A stretch of 64,000 nucleotides of DNA from Arthonia radiata (GCA_002989075.1 PSQN01000013.1:1274379-1338378); one strand, 5' to 3'; positions 1-11,807 are shown, numbered from the stretch's first letter. A program made the numbers and translations. Notes: generated from the sequence alone by a model not told the origin.

Positions 1-190
1 AAAAGGTTGAATCGATGAAGGAGAAAGATGGCAGGATACCACCAAGCCTTGTGCCAGCCATCCTATTTTTCAACAGTCAGTGGGGCATCACTCAATCCTC
101 CAAGTGTCGTCGTTAACTTGCGTGATCCATAGACCGTTGCTGTGGTATAGTGCGACCGGATTCCATGACGAAAGAAGACCATCTCTGCTA

Positions 191-2110
191 TACCATTGTA
201 TAGGATATACATATAGCCTTTAGGATACAAAACGGTAATAATATAACTACTTTGAAATGTCGCGCGCCGACGGCATTCCAGCAGAAAGACGGGGGATGGC
301 GCACAGATCTCTGAATGGACAAGAGTGAAAATATAGAATCAGGGTTTTGACCTGCGAGCCGCAACGGGAGGTTTTCATCCCTACCGACGATGCTCCGGAA
401 CTGCCGCAGGCTTGCTCGTTCGCCTTCGCTACACGTCGTGACCTTGCTGACAGCACGGAGCATACAACCTTCCACCATGGGTGGAGGGGAGTTAGCTGCC
501 AACATGGCCGCAAACGCACAAGCAGTCAGTTGCGCAACAGCATCGCGCTCCGTGTCAAACATGTGCTGTACCAGAATGAATAGCAGCTCAGCGTCTCTGG
601 TGTTCTTGATATACTCGCTAGCATGCTTCGTGAGATGCACCAGCAAACCTGCACTCGGGGTCTGTCGAAGAGCGAGTCCGAGATATATAGTAGTTCGTAA
701 ACCAACAGGAACCTAGCAAACACCGTCAACGTTATTAGCGAAGCAAATCTTGATGATTGCTGATGGGGTTGCTTTAGCTTCTGGAGCGTTTTAGAAGTGC
801 AGGAGGGTAAGTAGGGACTCTTTGGTTGTGGCGGACATCACTGTGTTGCAGTAAGCGTCGACAGCAATCTTGCCAAGGATACCGTCTGCGTCTCGGCGAA
901 GGTTCTTATGTATGTTTCGATGAGAAACCGTCTGCTCGCGGTCTCTCTTTGCTTGTTGAAGTCGATCTTGCAGCAAGATGACGGTCCGCTGCAGCTCTGG
1001 AGCGAATGTTGAGCCACTTGACAGATCCACCTTCTCGCCTTGGTCGTCGAGCAGCTTCTGCAGTGTGTCCAAGACTCCAGGATCGAGATCAGAAGCGTTG
1101 GTCTGGGACACCACATCGGCACAGGCACGTGTGGTCTTCTATAACCTAACGTCTTGAGCAGAGGCATATCTGTTTTGAGCGTACCCAAGCTCTCGCTCCT
1201 GATCAACCATCTCCTGCTTAGCGGTCGTGAGCTCCTCCTTCACGACATCCAGCTGAGCCTTGATTTGTTCTATCACAAACCATGGTTCCTTCACTACGGC
1301 TTCTGCGCTGTGCTTCGACAGTCGCACGACTCTTGGCTGTTCCTCCGTCCGCCCTTGCTGTTGTTTCAGGGTCTGTATGGTGGCGGCATATTGTGTACTC
1401 GATATCGAGACGTTGTTGAAGTTCTGGCGCAGGGCCTGCAAGTCATTCCCGGACTTCTTGACTGCCTCTTCGCATTTCCTGGCAAACTCCTCAGCTTTCT
1501 CACATCGTGCCTTGTGATCGTCTCTTTCCCCAGTCAACTGCTTCTTCTCTGCCTCCCAGCTAATCTTCTCCTGACCAAGCTCACGGCATCTCTGCTACAT
1601 ACTTCCCAATTGGTCTTGGAGACTTTGATTGGTGGACGTGAGTGTATCTGTGTTGGCCGCTGGTGCGGCCGACACTTGCGAGTGTGCGCATTTCTTGAAA
1701 GCATCGACAATGTCGACGGTCTTCCACAAACCGGTCGGTCCCGGGCTCGCGGGCACTTGCATCTGCAGCAGGAATGTCGCTTCAGCTGGTGAGCGAGGCT
1801 TGTAGCTACGGGCAAAGCCTGTCAGCATAGGCAAAAAACCTTCAGTGGCTCCATCACCTGCAAGCCTGCTTTGCCGGCGTTGGAGACGTCTTCAACACGT
1901 AGCGGAACTATACAGGTCCGTGTGACTGGTTCGGGGTCTGGGTTCTGACTTACAGCTGATGCTGGGGATGCAGACCGGCATGATCGTGATAACATCGATC
2001 GAGAACAGTCACTGTGTTCTCACTAGGAAGCTCGTCCGACGTCAGCATGCCGTACTCATAGCGAAGCCGCCCATGCTGCTTACTCTGGGACCCATTCTGG
2101 CAGCAACCCC
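191..2110 (-). pseudogene. decaying coiled-coil protein gene
   Basis: Several minus-strand segments read as one protein: about 2110-1970 (ending at a GTAAGT-like donor), 1834-1139 and 1114-791 (all in one frame, rich in K/E/Q heptads), and 715-191 after a good branch site and TTGCTAG acceptor. The coiled-coil part is interrupted by an in-frame TAG near 1596 and another near 1141. The second could lie in a 48-nt intron with a weak GTTAGG donor; the first has no obvious intron explanation. I recognise no domain. It may be a real multi-exon gene with introns I could not place, or a host gene that lost function recently, since long reading frames survive. Confidence 0.4.
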
Positions 2111-2437
2111 TTCTTGACTACGGACGCCTGTACCTTACGCATTCTAGTCTGTTGCCGCAAACCTTTTTTAGACAGCTGGCGCGCTGGCGTTGCTCTAAAG
2201 GATATTCTGTAAAGATGGAACAAATTTTAGAAGGGCTGCGCTGACATCTTCTTCTTGAGTCTATTAATCATGAGTGTATTCTCTTGCCAGCTCAAATCGA
2301 CGCACAGACAAGCCAGCATGAAAGAGGTCTGTTCAGTGATCACATCTGATGCATTCGCTCAGTACATCCAATCCACCACAACACTGCCTCTAGGCCATCT
2401 TGAACTCCATTCCTGACACTTCAATCCCCTGACCCCC
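2111..2437. other. intergenic spacer
   Basis: About 330 bases between the decayed coiled-coil gene and the end of the GPI2 gene. No convincing coding frame or repeat is visible. Confidence 0.5.
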
Positions 2438-3844
2438 TCAATCCCACCTTCTCCTGATAATGGGCCTCGCCGGATCCCACGGCCCATGGATCTCATTCTT
2501 ATACACCTGCAAGCTGATCAACCAATAACTCGCCGCCCCCATCGCCACGCCCGTCACAAGCAACCCCAGCACCACGCCCAACACCGCCGGCGTCCACCCC
2601 CCATTCGTGAACATACTCACGGTCCCCCCGCCTGCTCCCATCACCAGCACCCACGTCAGCGCCGTATGCCCCCGCTTGCTCACGTGCCGCAGATACCGCC
2701 TGAACACGGGGAAGAGCCCGAAGACCTCTATACTGAACAATGTCAGGCTGAAGACGTGCGTTGTGGAGGGCAGTCGGGACGCGAGCACCGTCGACGCCAT
2801 CAACGCGGCGTTCGTGGACAAAGACGCGGGGAAGATATCACCAGGCCCGCTCCCGTAGTCGAAGAAGAAAACGTTGATGCACATGAGCCAGAAGGCGATC
2901 GCCCAGATTGAGTCGGAGGCCGTGGACTTCGTGAGAGACTTCAGGATTGGGGACAGGCCGAGGAGTGCAAAGAAAATGAGGACCGCAGATTTGAGCGTCG
3001 TGAAGCGTTGGCGGACGCGGGGGGACCATTGAGGGTTTGGATCGATGGTTGCAGCGGCGGGGTCCGTTGGGGCCGGGATGGGTGGGGGTCTGGAGGGAAA
3101 GAGTTGCGGTGTGGTGGGCGACTCGTCGACGGGTGTGAGTGTCATGGAGTGTGTGCTTGTGGTGCAGGAATGGTCTTGGAGTTTGAGGGATGAGGTCGAG
3201 GAGGCGATGTTGAGACCGAGGCCGACACTGCCATTGGGTTCTTTCGTCGCAGTTGAGCCAGTGGTATCCTCAGTGGGGGCGCCATCCTGACTTTTGGGCC
3301 TCAATGCCTCTTCCCTACCGCACCAGATGTGCCAGAGGAACCATCCCAAGATTGTAAATGCCGAGCCTGTGCCGACCACAGTGATAGGTGAAACGCGATC
3401 TTGTATGATACCGGAGAAACAGCACACGAACACAATGACCGCGCACACTTGCTGTACGATCACGGTGGAGTCTGCGACGAGCGGCCAGAATTCATAGCGC
3501 TGCATGCGCGGGTTGCGCTGGAGGTGGTCGAGGAAGGTTGCTTCGTCAGTGTAGTTGTCGGGAACTATTCTCGTCAGCCATGTACTCTGCACGGTATTCG
3601 CGGATCTGAACTCGCAGTCATGCTTGACCCAGAGCAGCTTCTGGAACGCCGAGGCCTTTCGCCGCTTGCTTCTGCTCCTGTGCCGTCTATGATCTCTCAG
3701 CCGCCTCGTAGAACCGTGCATGCTTCCTCCATTGCCGTCGGAGATGTCTAAATGGTAGGACGGCGTCGTCGGCGAGCGTACGTAGGCATCCTCTGCGGAC
3801 AGGCGCGTTGGATCGACGACTTGGGCCGGAAAGTTCATGGCCAA
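2438..3844 (-). CDS. GPI2: GPI-GlcNAc transferase subunit Gpi2 / PIG-C
   Basis: Predicted Gpi2 (PIG-C), a multi-pass ER membrane subunit of the complex that adds GlcNAc to phosphatidylinositol in the first step of GPI-anchor synthesis. Family signatures are present: a basic Ser/Arg N-terminal tail, then KLLWVK, PDNYTDEATFL, 'YEFWPLVADSTVIVQQ' and several hydrophobic segments. A long Ser/Thr/Pro-rich loop (about residues 180-270) separates the two membrane halves, as is common in fungi. The C-terminus carries 'KNEIHGPWDPARPII', typical of the family. Between KLLWVK and PDNYTD there is extra sequence ending in CTGAC...AATAG (acceptor near 3565). A short intron may therefore be read through, but I found no in-phase donor. 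The start is the first ATG of the frame. Confidence 0.85.
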   Translation of the reverse strand: MAMNFPAQVVDPTRLSAEDAYVRSPTTPSYHLDISDGNGGSMHGSTRRLRDHRRHRSRSKRRKASAFQKLLWVKHDCEFRSANTVQSTWLTRIVPDNYTDEATFLDHLQRNPRMQRYEFWPLVADSTVIVQQVCAVIVFVCCFSGIIQDRVSPITVVGTGSAFTILGWFLWHIWCGREEALRPKSQDGAPTEDTTGSTATKEPNGSVGLGLNIASSTSSLKLQDHSCTTSTHSMTLTPVDESPTTPQLFPSRPPPIPAPTDPAAATIDPNPQWSPRVRQRFTTLKSAVLIFFALLGLSPILKSLTKSTASDSIWAIAFWLMCINVFFFDYGSGPGDIFPASLSTNAALMASTVLASRLPSTTHVFSLTLFSIEVFGLFPVFRRYLRHVSKRGHTALTWVLVMGAGGGTVSMFTNGGWTPAVLGVVLGLLVTGVAMGAASYWLISLQVYKNEIHGPWDPARPIIRRRWD

Positions 3845-4181
3845 GAGACTGCGGCTCGTGGGCTTGGCTTGATGCTCAAATGGGCAGTCAGCAATGGCCA
3901 GTGCGGCCTCGCATGGTTATTATGACAGCATTTGAGATTCATCTTGAATGTTGTGAAGGCAGCATAGATTGTATGTTTCAGTGTTCCCAGAGGGAGTGGA
4001 AAAGGCTTGGCATTCGTGCAATGGATCATGATTGCGTTGATTCCTTCATTGGACTGGACGGCTCTCTACGTACAGTCTCGAACAACATCTGTCTCAACAC
4101 CAATCCGAGCAGTGCTTGTTGAGCGCCAATCGCAATGCGGGTATCGTAGACTATCTGAGCTTGTGCATATCACCAGACATT
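3845..4181. other. spacer between GPI2 start and tubulin end
   Basis: This holds the presumed GPI2 promoter and the tubulin 3' region. Open frames here are short, and none is convincing. Confidence 0.5.
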
Positions 4182-5756
4182 CTAGTACTCCTCGCCAACA
4201 TCCTCGTCAGTGGGCTCATCCGCGCCAGCCTCTTCATAGTCCTTCTCGAGCGCCGCAAGGTCTTCCCGAGCCTCACTGAACTCGCCCTCCTCCATGCCCT
4301 CGCCAACGTACCAGTGAACGAACGCGCGCTTGCTGTACATTAGGTCGAACTTGTGGTCGAGCCGACTCCAAGCCTCGGCGATGGCCGTAGTGTTGCTCAG
4401 CATGCTGACACAGCGGTCAACATCTGCCATCTCCCCCGCCCCCACAGTCATTGGCTTTTGGTAGTTGATGCCGATCTTGAAGCCCGTTGGGCACCACTCG
4501 ACGAGGTTGAAGGAGGACTTGGCCTTGAGGGCCGCCACTGCAGCGGAGCAGTCGCGTGGGACGACATCGCCACGGTAGAGCAGCGCCACGGCCATGTACT
4601 TGCCCTTGCGCGGGTCGCAGACGACCATCTGATTGGACGGTTCGAAGCCTGAGTCGGACGTTAGCTATGACTTACTTTGTAAATGAAGACCGTCGACGGA
4701 ACCTACATTGGCTGGTCAGATCTTGGACCCTAAAGCTCTCGTGGTGACGCTTTTTGGCAGAGATGACAGGCGCATAGCTGATCAACGGGTAATGAATTCG
4801 CGGGTAAGGGACAAGGTTCGTCTGGAACTCCGCCAGATCCACATTCAAAGCGCCATCGAACCGTAAGCTAGATGTTATAGAGCTAACGACTTGGGCAATG
4901 AGGCGGTTCAGGTGTTCGTAGTTCGGACGAGGAATGTCAAGGTTGCGACGACAGATGTCGTAGACGGCCTCGTTATCGACGAGGAACGTGCAGTCGGAGT
5001 TTTCGATGGTGCTGTGGGTCGACAAGACTGCGTTGTAGGGCTCTACGACAGATGTGGCAACTTGAGGGGCTGGGTAAACAGCAAATTCGAGCTTCGACTT
5101 CTTGCCGTAGTCTGTTGCTAGTCGCTCAAGAAGAAGGGCACCAAAGCCAGAGCCCGTGCCGCCGCCGAAGGAGTGGAAGATGAGGAAGCCTTGAAGGGAG
5201 GAGCAATTGTCTGTTCCGCCTTGTCAAAACTTATTCGCGTTTGGAGGAGGGTCAAGAGAGAGGTGCGTACCAGCAACGCGTCGAATGCGGTCGATGACAT
5301 TGTCTACGAGCTCTTTGCCAACAGTGTAATGCCCGCGAGCGTCTGCGGTTTCAATCAGCTTTCGTCAGCATTCAGCAAACCATGCTGCGCTCACAGTTGT
5401 TGGCTGCATCCTCTTTGCCACTAATAAGTTGCTCGGGGTGAAACAAGTCGCGGTTGGCTCCTGTGCGGATCTCATCAATGGGCTGTTGGGAATGTCAGTC
5501 GAGCACCGTTTCATGTTGAAAGCGATGAACGTACAGAGGGGTCAAGGTCGACGAAGATGGAGCGGGGCACATATTTGCCGCCACCCGTCTCGGTGAAGAA
5601 GGTTTCGAACGCTCCGTTTTCTCCAGCGTGTGGTGAGTCTTTGTCGAGACTGCCATTCGGGAGGAGGCCGTGTTCGAGCAGGTAGAGTTCCCAAGCTGCG
5701 TTGCCCAGCTGAACGCCGGCCTGGCCAACGTGGAGATGGAGGACTTCACCGCGCAT
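4182..5756 (-). CDS. tubB: alpha-tubulin (tubB-type), five exons
   Basis: Alpha-tubulin, the microtubule subunit. Exons read on the minus strand: 5756-5535, 5482-5395, 5342-5271, 5210-4707 and 4648-4182. Introns are 52, 52, 60 and 58 nt, all GT-AG and in phase, giving 450 residues, the normal length. Visible motifs: N-terminal '[19 protein letters not shown]', '[20 protein letters not shown]', the nucleotide-binding GGGTGSGFG loop, '[19 protein letters not shown]', '[16 protein letters not shown]' and an acidic C-terminus ending GEEY. The LHLHVGQAG start resembles the second fungal alpha-tubulin class (tubB) rather than the EVISINVGQAG class; this rests on memory. The ATG at 5756 is fixed by the conserved MRGE start. 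The promoter lies in the gap toward the paralog array. Confidence 0.95.
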
Positions 5757-7139
5757 ATTGACGAAGCTCTAGTATGACAGGCGGTTCTTGTCAAACCCTG
5801 ACACTCAAATTGAGCGATTGACAGGAATTTGGGGGTATTGACGAGTTGTTTACTTAGCGGGGACTTTTGTGTGGTGCACTACGCGTTTTAGCGTTCGGAG
5901 GAGGCACGCGCGGGGCAACCGAAGGATCGATAGATATCGTATCCCATCGATACCCCCTGAGTCTTGGCATATCAGGCTTTCATGGAGTGACGGACTCCAC
6001 CGACGCGTCGACGCGTCTTTTTATTCAATTGATCTCATTTTTGGCAGCGTGACAGGTAAACCGCTACTTGGTGTAATCTCATGATATTTCTGCTCGTGCG
6101 AGGTGCTCCGTCGGGGTGAGAACGGACTACAAAGTTATGAATATGCCTCTGAATGTTCTTCGTTCAAAGGAGCATTCAGTGTCCACACTCCCTGAGTAGG
6201 TTATATGTACAATATCACATAGTCTGGACTATGTAATAGAAAGCCGATCACTGCTGATACGGACCGGTCTCCCGCCACGCTAGATCGCCTCCATTACATG
6301 ACTTTCAACATCCAACCCGCATCTCACGCTCCCAACGTCTCTGGCACTGCAGCTCTAACTGTGCATGATCGCACGCGTCTCAGATAAAACCGCCCTTACA
6401 TTTTGGACAGATTCAGCGTTTGACAGTGATTACCATGCAGTAGCAGGCGCACGAGTTGAAGGAAAAAAAAAAGCATTGGATGTCATGGCGTGAACGCCGT
6501 TTGCGAACCGCAAAAAGAGCCAAAAAACTCCCCGATCACGGTCCTTGTTGGGAACCGATCTCAGGTACAGAAAATTCTTGCGAGTTTAGTCTTCCCGCGC
6601 ACCTCCGAAGAGTAGGCAGGGGTTCACCATTTGACAGGACGGGTGTGCGCCCCTGTAGCTGACAGTCGTGGAGTCTACTACTGAGCCAAGAGTGACTCAG
6701 CTTCCCGCTTTCGTTATCGGAGAGCGAGGGAAACTCGTTACCACTGAGCTAATCAGGCGTGTAGAAGCTAGGGCCTGCTGAAGTTGTATTTGCTGATGAG
6801 AAGGTAAGTGGGGCTACAAAATATAACGATCAATACTTCACCACAAGTGATACTTTTCCAGTTTTGAGCGTGCACATCATCACTCGTCCACGTTCGCACT
6901 CTTAAAGACTTGCCACCGCCTCATATTTCACGTTGCAGCTTTGTGGAGGTGATCGAAAAGCGGACACGTGGGCGCACTTCTCACTTCTGCCTTCCCCACC
7001 TAGCAAATGAATCTCTCGCCTGCCAAGTTTCTGGTCCCTGACTCCGTATCCAATGCGCATTCCTCACAAAGTCACTCAATTACATCTTATATCCAACACA
7101 TCTACAATCACAATCACAACAACTTTGCTCGGTGACAAC
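5757..7139. other. divergent intergenic region with tRNA-like remnant
   Basis: A 1.4 kb gap between the tubulin start (-) and the first array gene (+), so it should hold both promoters. No long convincing coding frame is seen. At about 6640-6765 the minus strand carries two A-box-like stretches (TTAGCTCAGTGGTAACG and GGCTCAGTAGTAGAC) and two short hairpins. These suggest a decayed tRNA or tRNA-derived repeat, but no acceptor stem or proper T-arm is visible. Confidence 0.4.
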
Positions 7140-7823
7140 ATGACTCAATCCGACCCTCTCCTTCTCAAAGCAAAACGCAAACGTAACGAGCTCGAGCTCG
7201 AGAATGATCACGATCACATTTTGGACGACTCTCCACTGACCTCATGTCATGAAGGCGTTCCGAGCGCCACCAATGAAGATCCCGCCACGGCGGATATAGA
7301 AGATCATTCAGAAGGCTGGCGCAGCCCAACATCTGCAGCATCGCGATCGCGATCATCATCGTCATCCTTCGAGCTTCAGCCGGGGCCTCCCATCACAACG
7401 CCGCTCGCACGCTCGCTTCCGCTCGAGTTGGTACTGCAAATACTCAGTCTCCGCCTAGCAAATGACATTGAAGAGTTCGCCAAATCAGACCCCACTCATG
7501 GTCTCATGTCAGCAAGATGGCCTTATGCTGAGCGCGTTTTCGGTATTGCAACATTTTCGAAGGTGTGCCTCGAGCTAGTGCAAGCTAGTAAGAGTGAGCA
7601 CAAGAAGCGTGTCGTGCTTTTGAAAGAGCCCAATCAGCGCTTAGAATTGGTGGGGGACATGTGGAGAGCAAACCAGTTTTTGCACGACTATGTGAGAAAC
7701 TACTTGTACCAGGACAGCTCCAGGTTCGCTTCTCGGATGGTCGACTTCAACATTGAGTGGATGGCCGAGCAAGTCGAGCGGGTGCACAAGAAGTTAGACC
7801 GGATATCGAATTGTATGCTCTGA
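7140..7823 (+). CDS. F-box-like array protein 1
   Basis: First member of the plus-strand paralog array, 227 residues from the ATG at 7140; an upstream in-frame ATG at 7053 would add 29 low-complexity Ile/Thr residues. The N-terminal ~90 residues are charged and Ser-rich and probably disordered. Block 1 is SLPLELVLQILSLRL (LPLE about residue 93). Block 2 is GIATFSKVCLELVQ (about 135-150). Block 3 is an amphipathic C-terminal helix (about 203-222). The L-P-x-E helix followed by a VSR-like helix resembles a degenerate F-box, the Skp1-binding module of SCF ubiquitin ligases. This is inference from the motif pattern. It lies 2.9 kb before the next member and has the longest tail of the left-hand group. 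Confidence 0.7.
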   Translation: MTQSDPLLLKAKRKRNELELENDHDHILDDSPLTSCHEGVPSATNEDPATADIEDHSEGWRSPTSAASRSRSSSSSFELQPGPPITTPLARSLPLELVLQILSLRLANDIEEFAKSDPTHGLMSARWPYAERVFGIATFSKVCLELVQASKSEHKKRVVLLKEPNQRLELVGDMWRANQFLHDYVRNYLYQDSSRFASRMVDFNIEWMAEQVERVHKKLDRISNCML

Positions 7824-10677
7824 AGCCGTCGGGACCGCCACTGTGCATTGAACTGATGCAAGAAACGGAAATGTCGAGACTAGTCTTTACATCGAAGCAT
7901 TGTACGCCACCGTGAGAACGCTCATTGCGACCAGCCTCTTATCGAGCTTACGCGCTGCATTATGTCCTCCATGTCAAAATAGCAACCAGGTAATCCAATC
8001 CAGAAGCTCGCCCACCCTGAGCTATGCGACTTGACGCATCAGACCGACTGCGGTGCTATCGAAAGTGGTATTTAGCAGCGTGATAGACACGCTCTAGCTG
8101 CTAGTAGAAGAGTACGTGATCAAAGCCAATAGACCCAAAGTCATGAATGGTATGCGTTTGAAACTGCTGAGCTACCAAAACCAAGAGACAAAGGCGATCA
8201 TAAGGGTACAGGCGATGAAGGTGTTTGCGGTGGAAATTTGAAAGTCCAACTCCCGAAGGCTAAAGAACACTGTAACTAGATACACGGTCATCAATACGGG
8301 GTTCCGGGCGGAAAAACACTAGTACGGATCGCTTACTACATCAACATGATAATCTTACACGCTTGTCAAGTGTCTGTCAGCAGACGTTCGGTAAACACGA
8401 GCATGACGCCCTACGCCCTATTGTCTATACTGCCGTATGGATTGTTTCAGACGGATGTGTCGTAGGCTGTGTTTATGTACGTATATGATCCAACTCCAGG
8501 TCAAAGAGCGGCGACGTATCTTCTTCTGCGCTTTTACTGCCACGTGTGATTGAGGTTACTTGTTATGAGGGCCGTGATGAAAAGGGAGGTGTGATCCGCT
8601 CGAAAATCCAGGTAGAGCAAGACGCGCAATAACCATAAACACTCTGCAGCATCTTCTGCAGTTTTCAAAACAGCTCAGCAAGATTCTACAGCGTGTTCTA
8701 GTTTAAAGTTGAAGCCGGCTCGACGTCACGATCAACTACTGCCATGTACGTATACTTCGCCACCGCCGTTACCACACGCACGGTGCTGATCGCCGTAGGA
8801 GTTCCTACACACGTGTACCGAAAGAGAGTGCGTACAGCTTTCTAAATCATGCGACCATTCATAAATACTTCGATAATGGCGGCATGGAACATGTGCATCA
8901 CTTTCATGTCAGAAAGAGGAGGTTCGAAGGCTGGACAGGCGGTCATTTCTATCACATAGTCTGTCATGGGAAAGAGGGAGAGCCTCATAAAGAACACGAG
9001 GTGCCGATAGATAAGAAAGAGTACAAAGCCCTCAGGGACGCGCATCCGGATGCTGCAGAAGTCGAGACGATACAATCAGATGAAGGGGCCTCTGACGTGC
9101 CGACGGAGAGGCCACGGAGGTCGGGGAATGGGCGGTGAGCGTTTGAGTCGTGGTGAATTGGGTGTGGATTTGCTCTGTTGGATTGAATTGCTGTTGTGCA
9201 ATAGGTTGTGAGACTGAATAAGCACATGCAAACCGCTTGACATCCAGCTCTGACATTGTGACGTGGCTGAATGACATTAGCAGAAAGCCAGGTTTTCTGC
9301 ACACATATATTTGATGCCTTCTGCAACCAAGCCGCGACCAGCGCTGTTGGGCGTGTTTGATAATGTTATGACACTAACGAGGTGCGGCCCGCTTGATGCG
9401 GATACGAGCGCAGCTTGCCGAAACAGTCTTTTGGGGGCTCGAAATAGCCACCTTGGCTCGGATAGAATGAGCACTGATCCTCCCAGCATACTATACTAAG
9501 TAGCAAAGATCGCTTCACTCGGACGCCATCAGGGTTGGACGGTTTGGACCTGAGTATGTTGAAAGGTAACCGCCAAAACCATGCTGCAGCAACCGGCTGC
9601 TGAGGGAAAGAGGCTATTGACGAGGACACCATAACCTCGAAACCCGCAAAGCATATGGTAAATGCGTACACTTCACCATGGGTCTCCTGAGGCGTACGGA
9701 CATTCCGAATGAACTTGTAGGAGGGTGAAATAGATCGTAGCGTGTCGACAAAATTCTGTGGATGAAGGTGTCCACCACGTCTGCTCATGAGGTTCTTAAA
9801 GAGGGAATTCCCAATCATTTACCCCTGAAGCTTGGCGGTCGCTCTGGACTGGGCGATCTTTGCCCACCACGAACGCTCTCACAAGCACACAAGGTCAATG
9901 TTGCCACCGTAATACCTCATTACATAGTGCTTGAAATCCTCTCGCTATCAGAAGCTTTACTGATCTAGCATTCGGCACTCAGACGCCCAACCGCCCGTGG
10001 CGCACGACAACGCTGACACCTTGCGGACGCGTGGCACTGATCGGTCACCTCGTCCAGCATCATGATCGCTTGCATCTGCAACTGTCGCTACTGCGACGAC
10101 TTCATCGTACGGGAAGGCCGCGTTCGAATTGGCGTGCTACAAAGACGAAGACCTAGTCGAAAGAGGAGGCTTTCCCAGTCATATAAAGTGCTCTCGAGCT
10201 ATCGCGCTGAGCATTGGGCAGGTTTTGCTAGCGGTGAAGAACAATAGACATACCATCTGCAGCTATTAATCAATCGGCAGTGCAATGCCCAACTCTCCCA
10301 GTCTGAAGGGGACAAGGGTCTAGGACGTAATCGCCGTCCTGTCGTCCATCCTCAAGATATGGAGCGCATAGCAGCTCTGAGTAGCTCTTGCTAGAGGGGC
10401 AGGTAACAGTATTATCAGCTATCGGGTGCGGCTGCTATTTGGGGATTAGTAAATGTGGTGAAGCACCAGGGTTGAGAGGCTGTCAAGGCGACCTCTCTGC
10501 GATGGCTGAACATTGCAAGGAAGCTTTTCATCGTGTCTCTACTCACTTGCCATCTTTCACATTTCACCTTCGCAGGCAGCACAGCTTTCTTCGCACCTGG
10601 TGAGATCTTGCACGCGCAGACTATCTCTGCGCAACCTGACACAGAAAGCTCACAATCTGTTACGCACATATCACCCA
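7824..10677. other. gene-poor gap inside the array
   Basis: A 2.85 kb gap between array members 1 and 2. Apart from the short ORF at 8884-9138 I see no supported gene. A 150-codon minus-strand frame at 9366-9818 has no family features. I found no L-P-x-E motif here that would mark a decayed array copy. Confidence 0.4.
8884..9138 (+). CDS. small charged hypothetical protein
   Basis: An 84-residue frame rich in His, Lys, Glu and Arg (starting MEHVHHFHVRKRRFEGW), with no low-complexity bias and a plausible ATG. No domain is recognised. It could be a real small gene, a single exon of a larger one, or chance. It does not carry the array family's L-P-x-E or VSR blocks. Confidence 0.3.
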   Translation: MEHVHHFHVRKRRFEGWTGGHFYHIVCHGKEGEPHKEHEVPIDKKEYKALRDAHPDAAEVETIQSDEGASDVPTERPRRSGNGR

Positions 10678-11088
10678 ATGGCGCGCGCGAAAGCTAGCCG
10701 CAAGAAACACGAACATGTTCACAAACGTCAAGCCCGAAAAGCACGAAGAACCTCCTTTCCCGGCCACAGCCTTCCGGTCGAAGTTGTTCTTCACATCCTC
10801 GGGTACGTAGTCGTCGGGTATCTGGACTACCAAGAAGTCGTCCGTGGACGCTTCAAACGCCGGCGCTTCGTCGCGCATGCACTGAGCTTAGCCACGGTAT
10901 CGAAAGCAGTGCTAAAGAGTACACGTGCTGTCTTATCTGAATGGCTGCACTTCCGGACCTGGAGGAGCTCAACTGTGGATGCTCCGGTCACTGCGACCAA
11001 GGATGAAGTGAAGCTCTTGGAAAGAAAGTTGCAGAGAACAATTGAATTGATAGCATCCGGCAAGAAGAGCGCAGGATCTGACCGATGA
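10678..11088 (+). CDS. F-box-like array protein 2 (basic tail)
   Basis: A 136-residue array member, one of the shortest. The start is set at the ATG at 10678; the frame is open upstream to 10513, but that part is unlike the siblings. Residues 1-25 are strongly basic (KKHEHVHKRQARKARR), a likely nuclear-localisation tail. Block 1 is SLPVEVVLHILGYVV (LPVE 32-35), block 2 ALSLATVSKAVLKSTRAVL (VSK 74-76), block 3 a short amphipathic helix about 108-127. With the next two genes it forms a basic-tailed subgroup. Adaptor function is inferred only. Confidence 0.7.
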   Translation: MARAKASRKKHEHVHKRQARKARRTSFPGHSLPVEVVLHILGYVVVGYLDYQEVVRGRFKRRRFVAHALSLATVSKAVLKSTRAVLSEWLHFRTWRSSTVDAPVTATKDEVKLLERKLQRTIELIASGKKSAGSDR

Positions 11089-11354
11089 GGGATCAGATGA
11101 TTCGAAGAGGCAGACTATCGAATGTAGCGAAACACAACCGCATCTGACGCAGCAGTCCGCTGAACCATGATGGGCTTTCACATGCAACGTTCACCTCTTG
11201 CCTTCACCTTCTCCATCTGGCTTGTTTCCGCGTCATGATCCAACTTTAAGCTGCTTCTCTTCATTAGCAACACGCAGCATTGAACGCCATTATTGTACGA
11301 CACTAGCTCACTCAACGATAGTCACAGCGCATCGCACTGATCAACACATCCACG

Positions 11355-11807
11355 ATGGCGCGCACAAAACCCACCCGGCAAAAGCGCAGACTCAAGCGTG
11401 CTCCCGAATTCAAACCCGATGTCTCGTCTATCTTGCATCGCATGCCGCACGATATCCTCTTCCATATCTTCGACCTCGTGCTGTCAGAGATACTGAGGCC
11501 TGCATATGCTCCTAACGGCTCATACTCCGTCCACCGCGGTGCTCAACGCATCGTGAGCCTGGCTTTGCAGTGCAAAACGACGCTTAGATATACGATCCGG
11601 TTTCTTGAAACATGGCTGAACAGCCATGAACCTCTCATGAAGGAAGAACATGAGGAACACGTTGTGCGATGGTGGCCATTGTGCTATTGTGATGTGTGCG
11701 AGGAGCAAATACGTCTGCAAGGCGAGGCTGCGAAGATCAAGATGGTGGGGAAGATAGTGGGGAAGTTTGGGAGGTTTGCGAGAGTGAGCGGTGAGCGGGC
11801 TGAGTAG
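11355..11807 (+). CDS. F-box-like array protein 3 (basic tail)
   Basis: A 150-residue array member, 266 bp after the previous one. It opens with a basic tail (TRQKRRLKRAP, residues 7-17). Block 1 is HRMPHDILFHIFDLVLSEIL (29-48), where MPHD replaces L-P-x-E. Block 2 is IVSLALQCKTTLRYTIRFLE (66-85). A short C-x-C-x-x-C cluster (110, 112, 115) lies in the C-terminal half; metal binding there is speculative. Block 3 is weak, with a Lys/Gly-rich tail. It is among the more divergent copies. Confidence 0.65.
   Translation: MARTKPTRQKRRLKRAPEFKPDVSSILHRMPHDILFHIFDLVLSEILRPAYAPNGSYSVHRGAQRIVSLALQCKTTLRYTIRFLETWLNSHEPLMKEEHEEHVVRWWPLCYCDVCEEQIRLQGEAAKIKMVGKIVGKFGRFARVSGERAE

Noticed and set aside
2486-3290. 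Plus-strand frames opposite GPI2
   Set aside because: They are shadows of GPI2, which has a clear family match on the minus strand.
6640-6765. tRNA-like A-box sequences on the minus strand
   Set aside because: Only D-arm-like pieces are present. No acceptor stem or T-arm can be folded, so no tRNA gene is called.
9366-9818. 150-codon minus-strand frame in the 7.8-10.7 kb gap
   Set aside because: No family motif, no codon-like regularity and no start context; it most likely stays open by chance.
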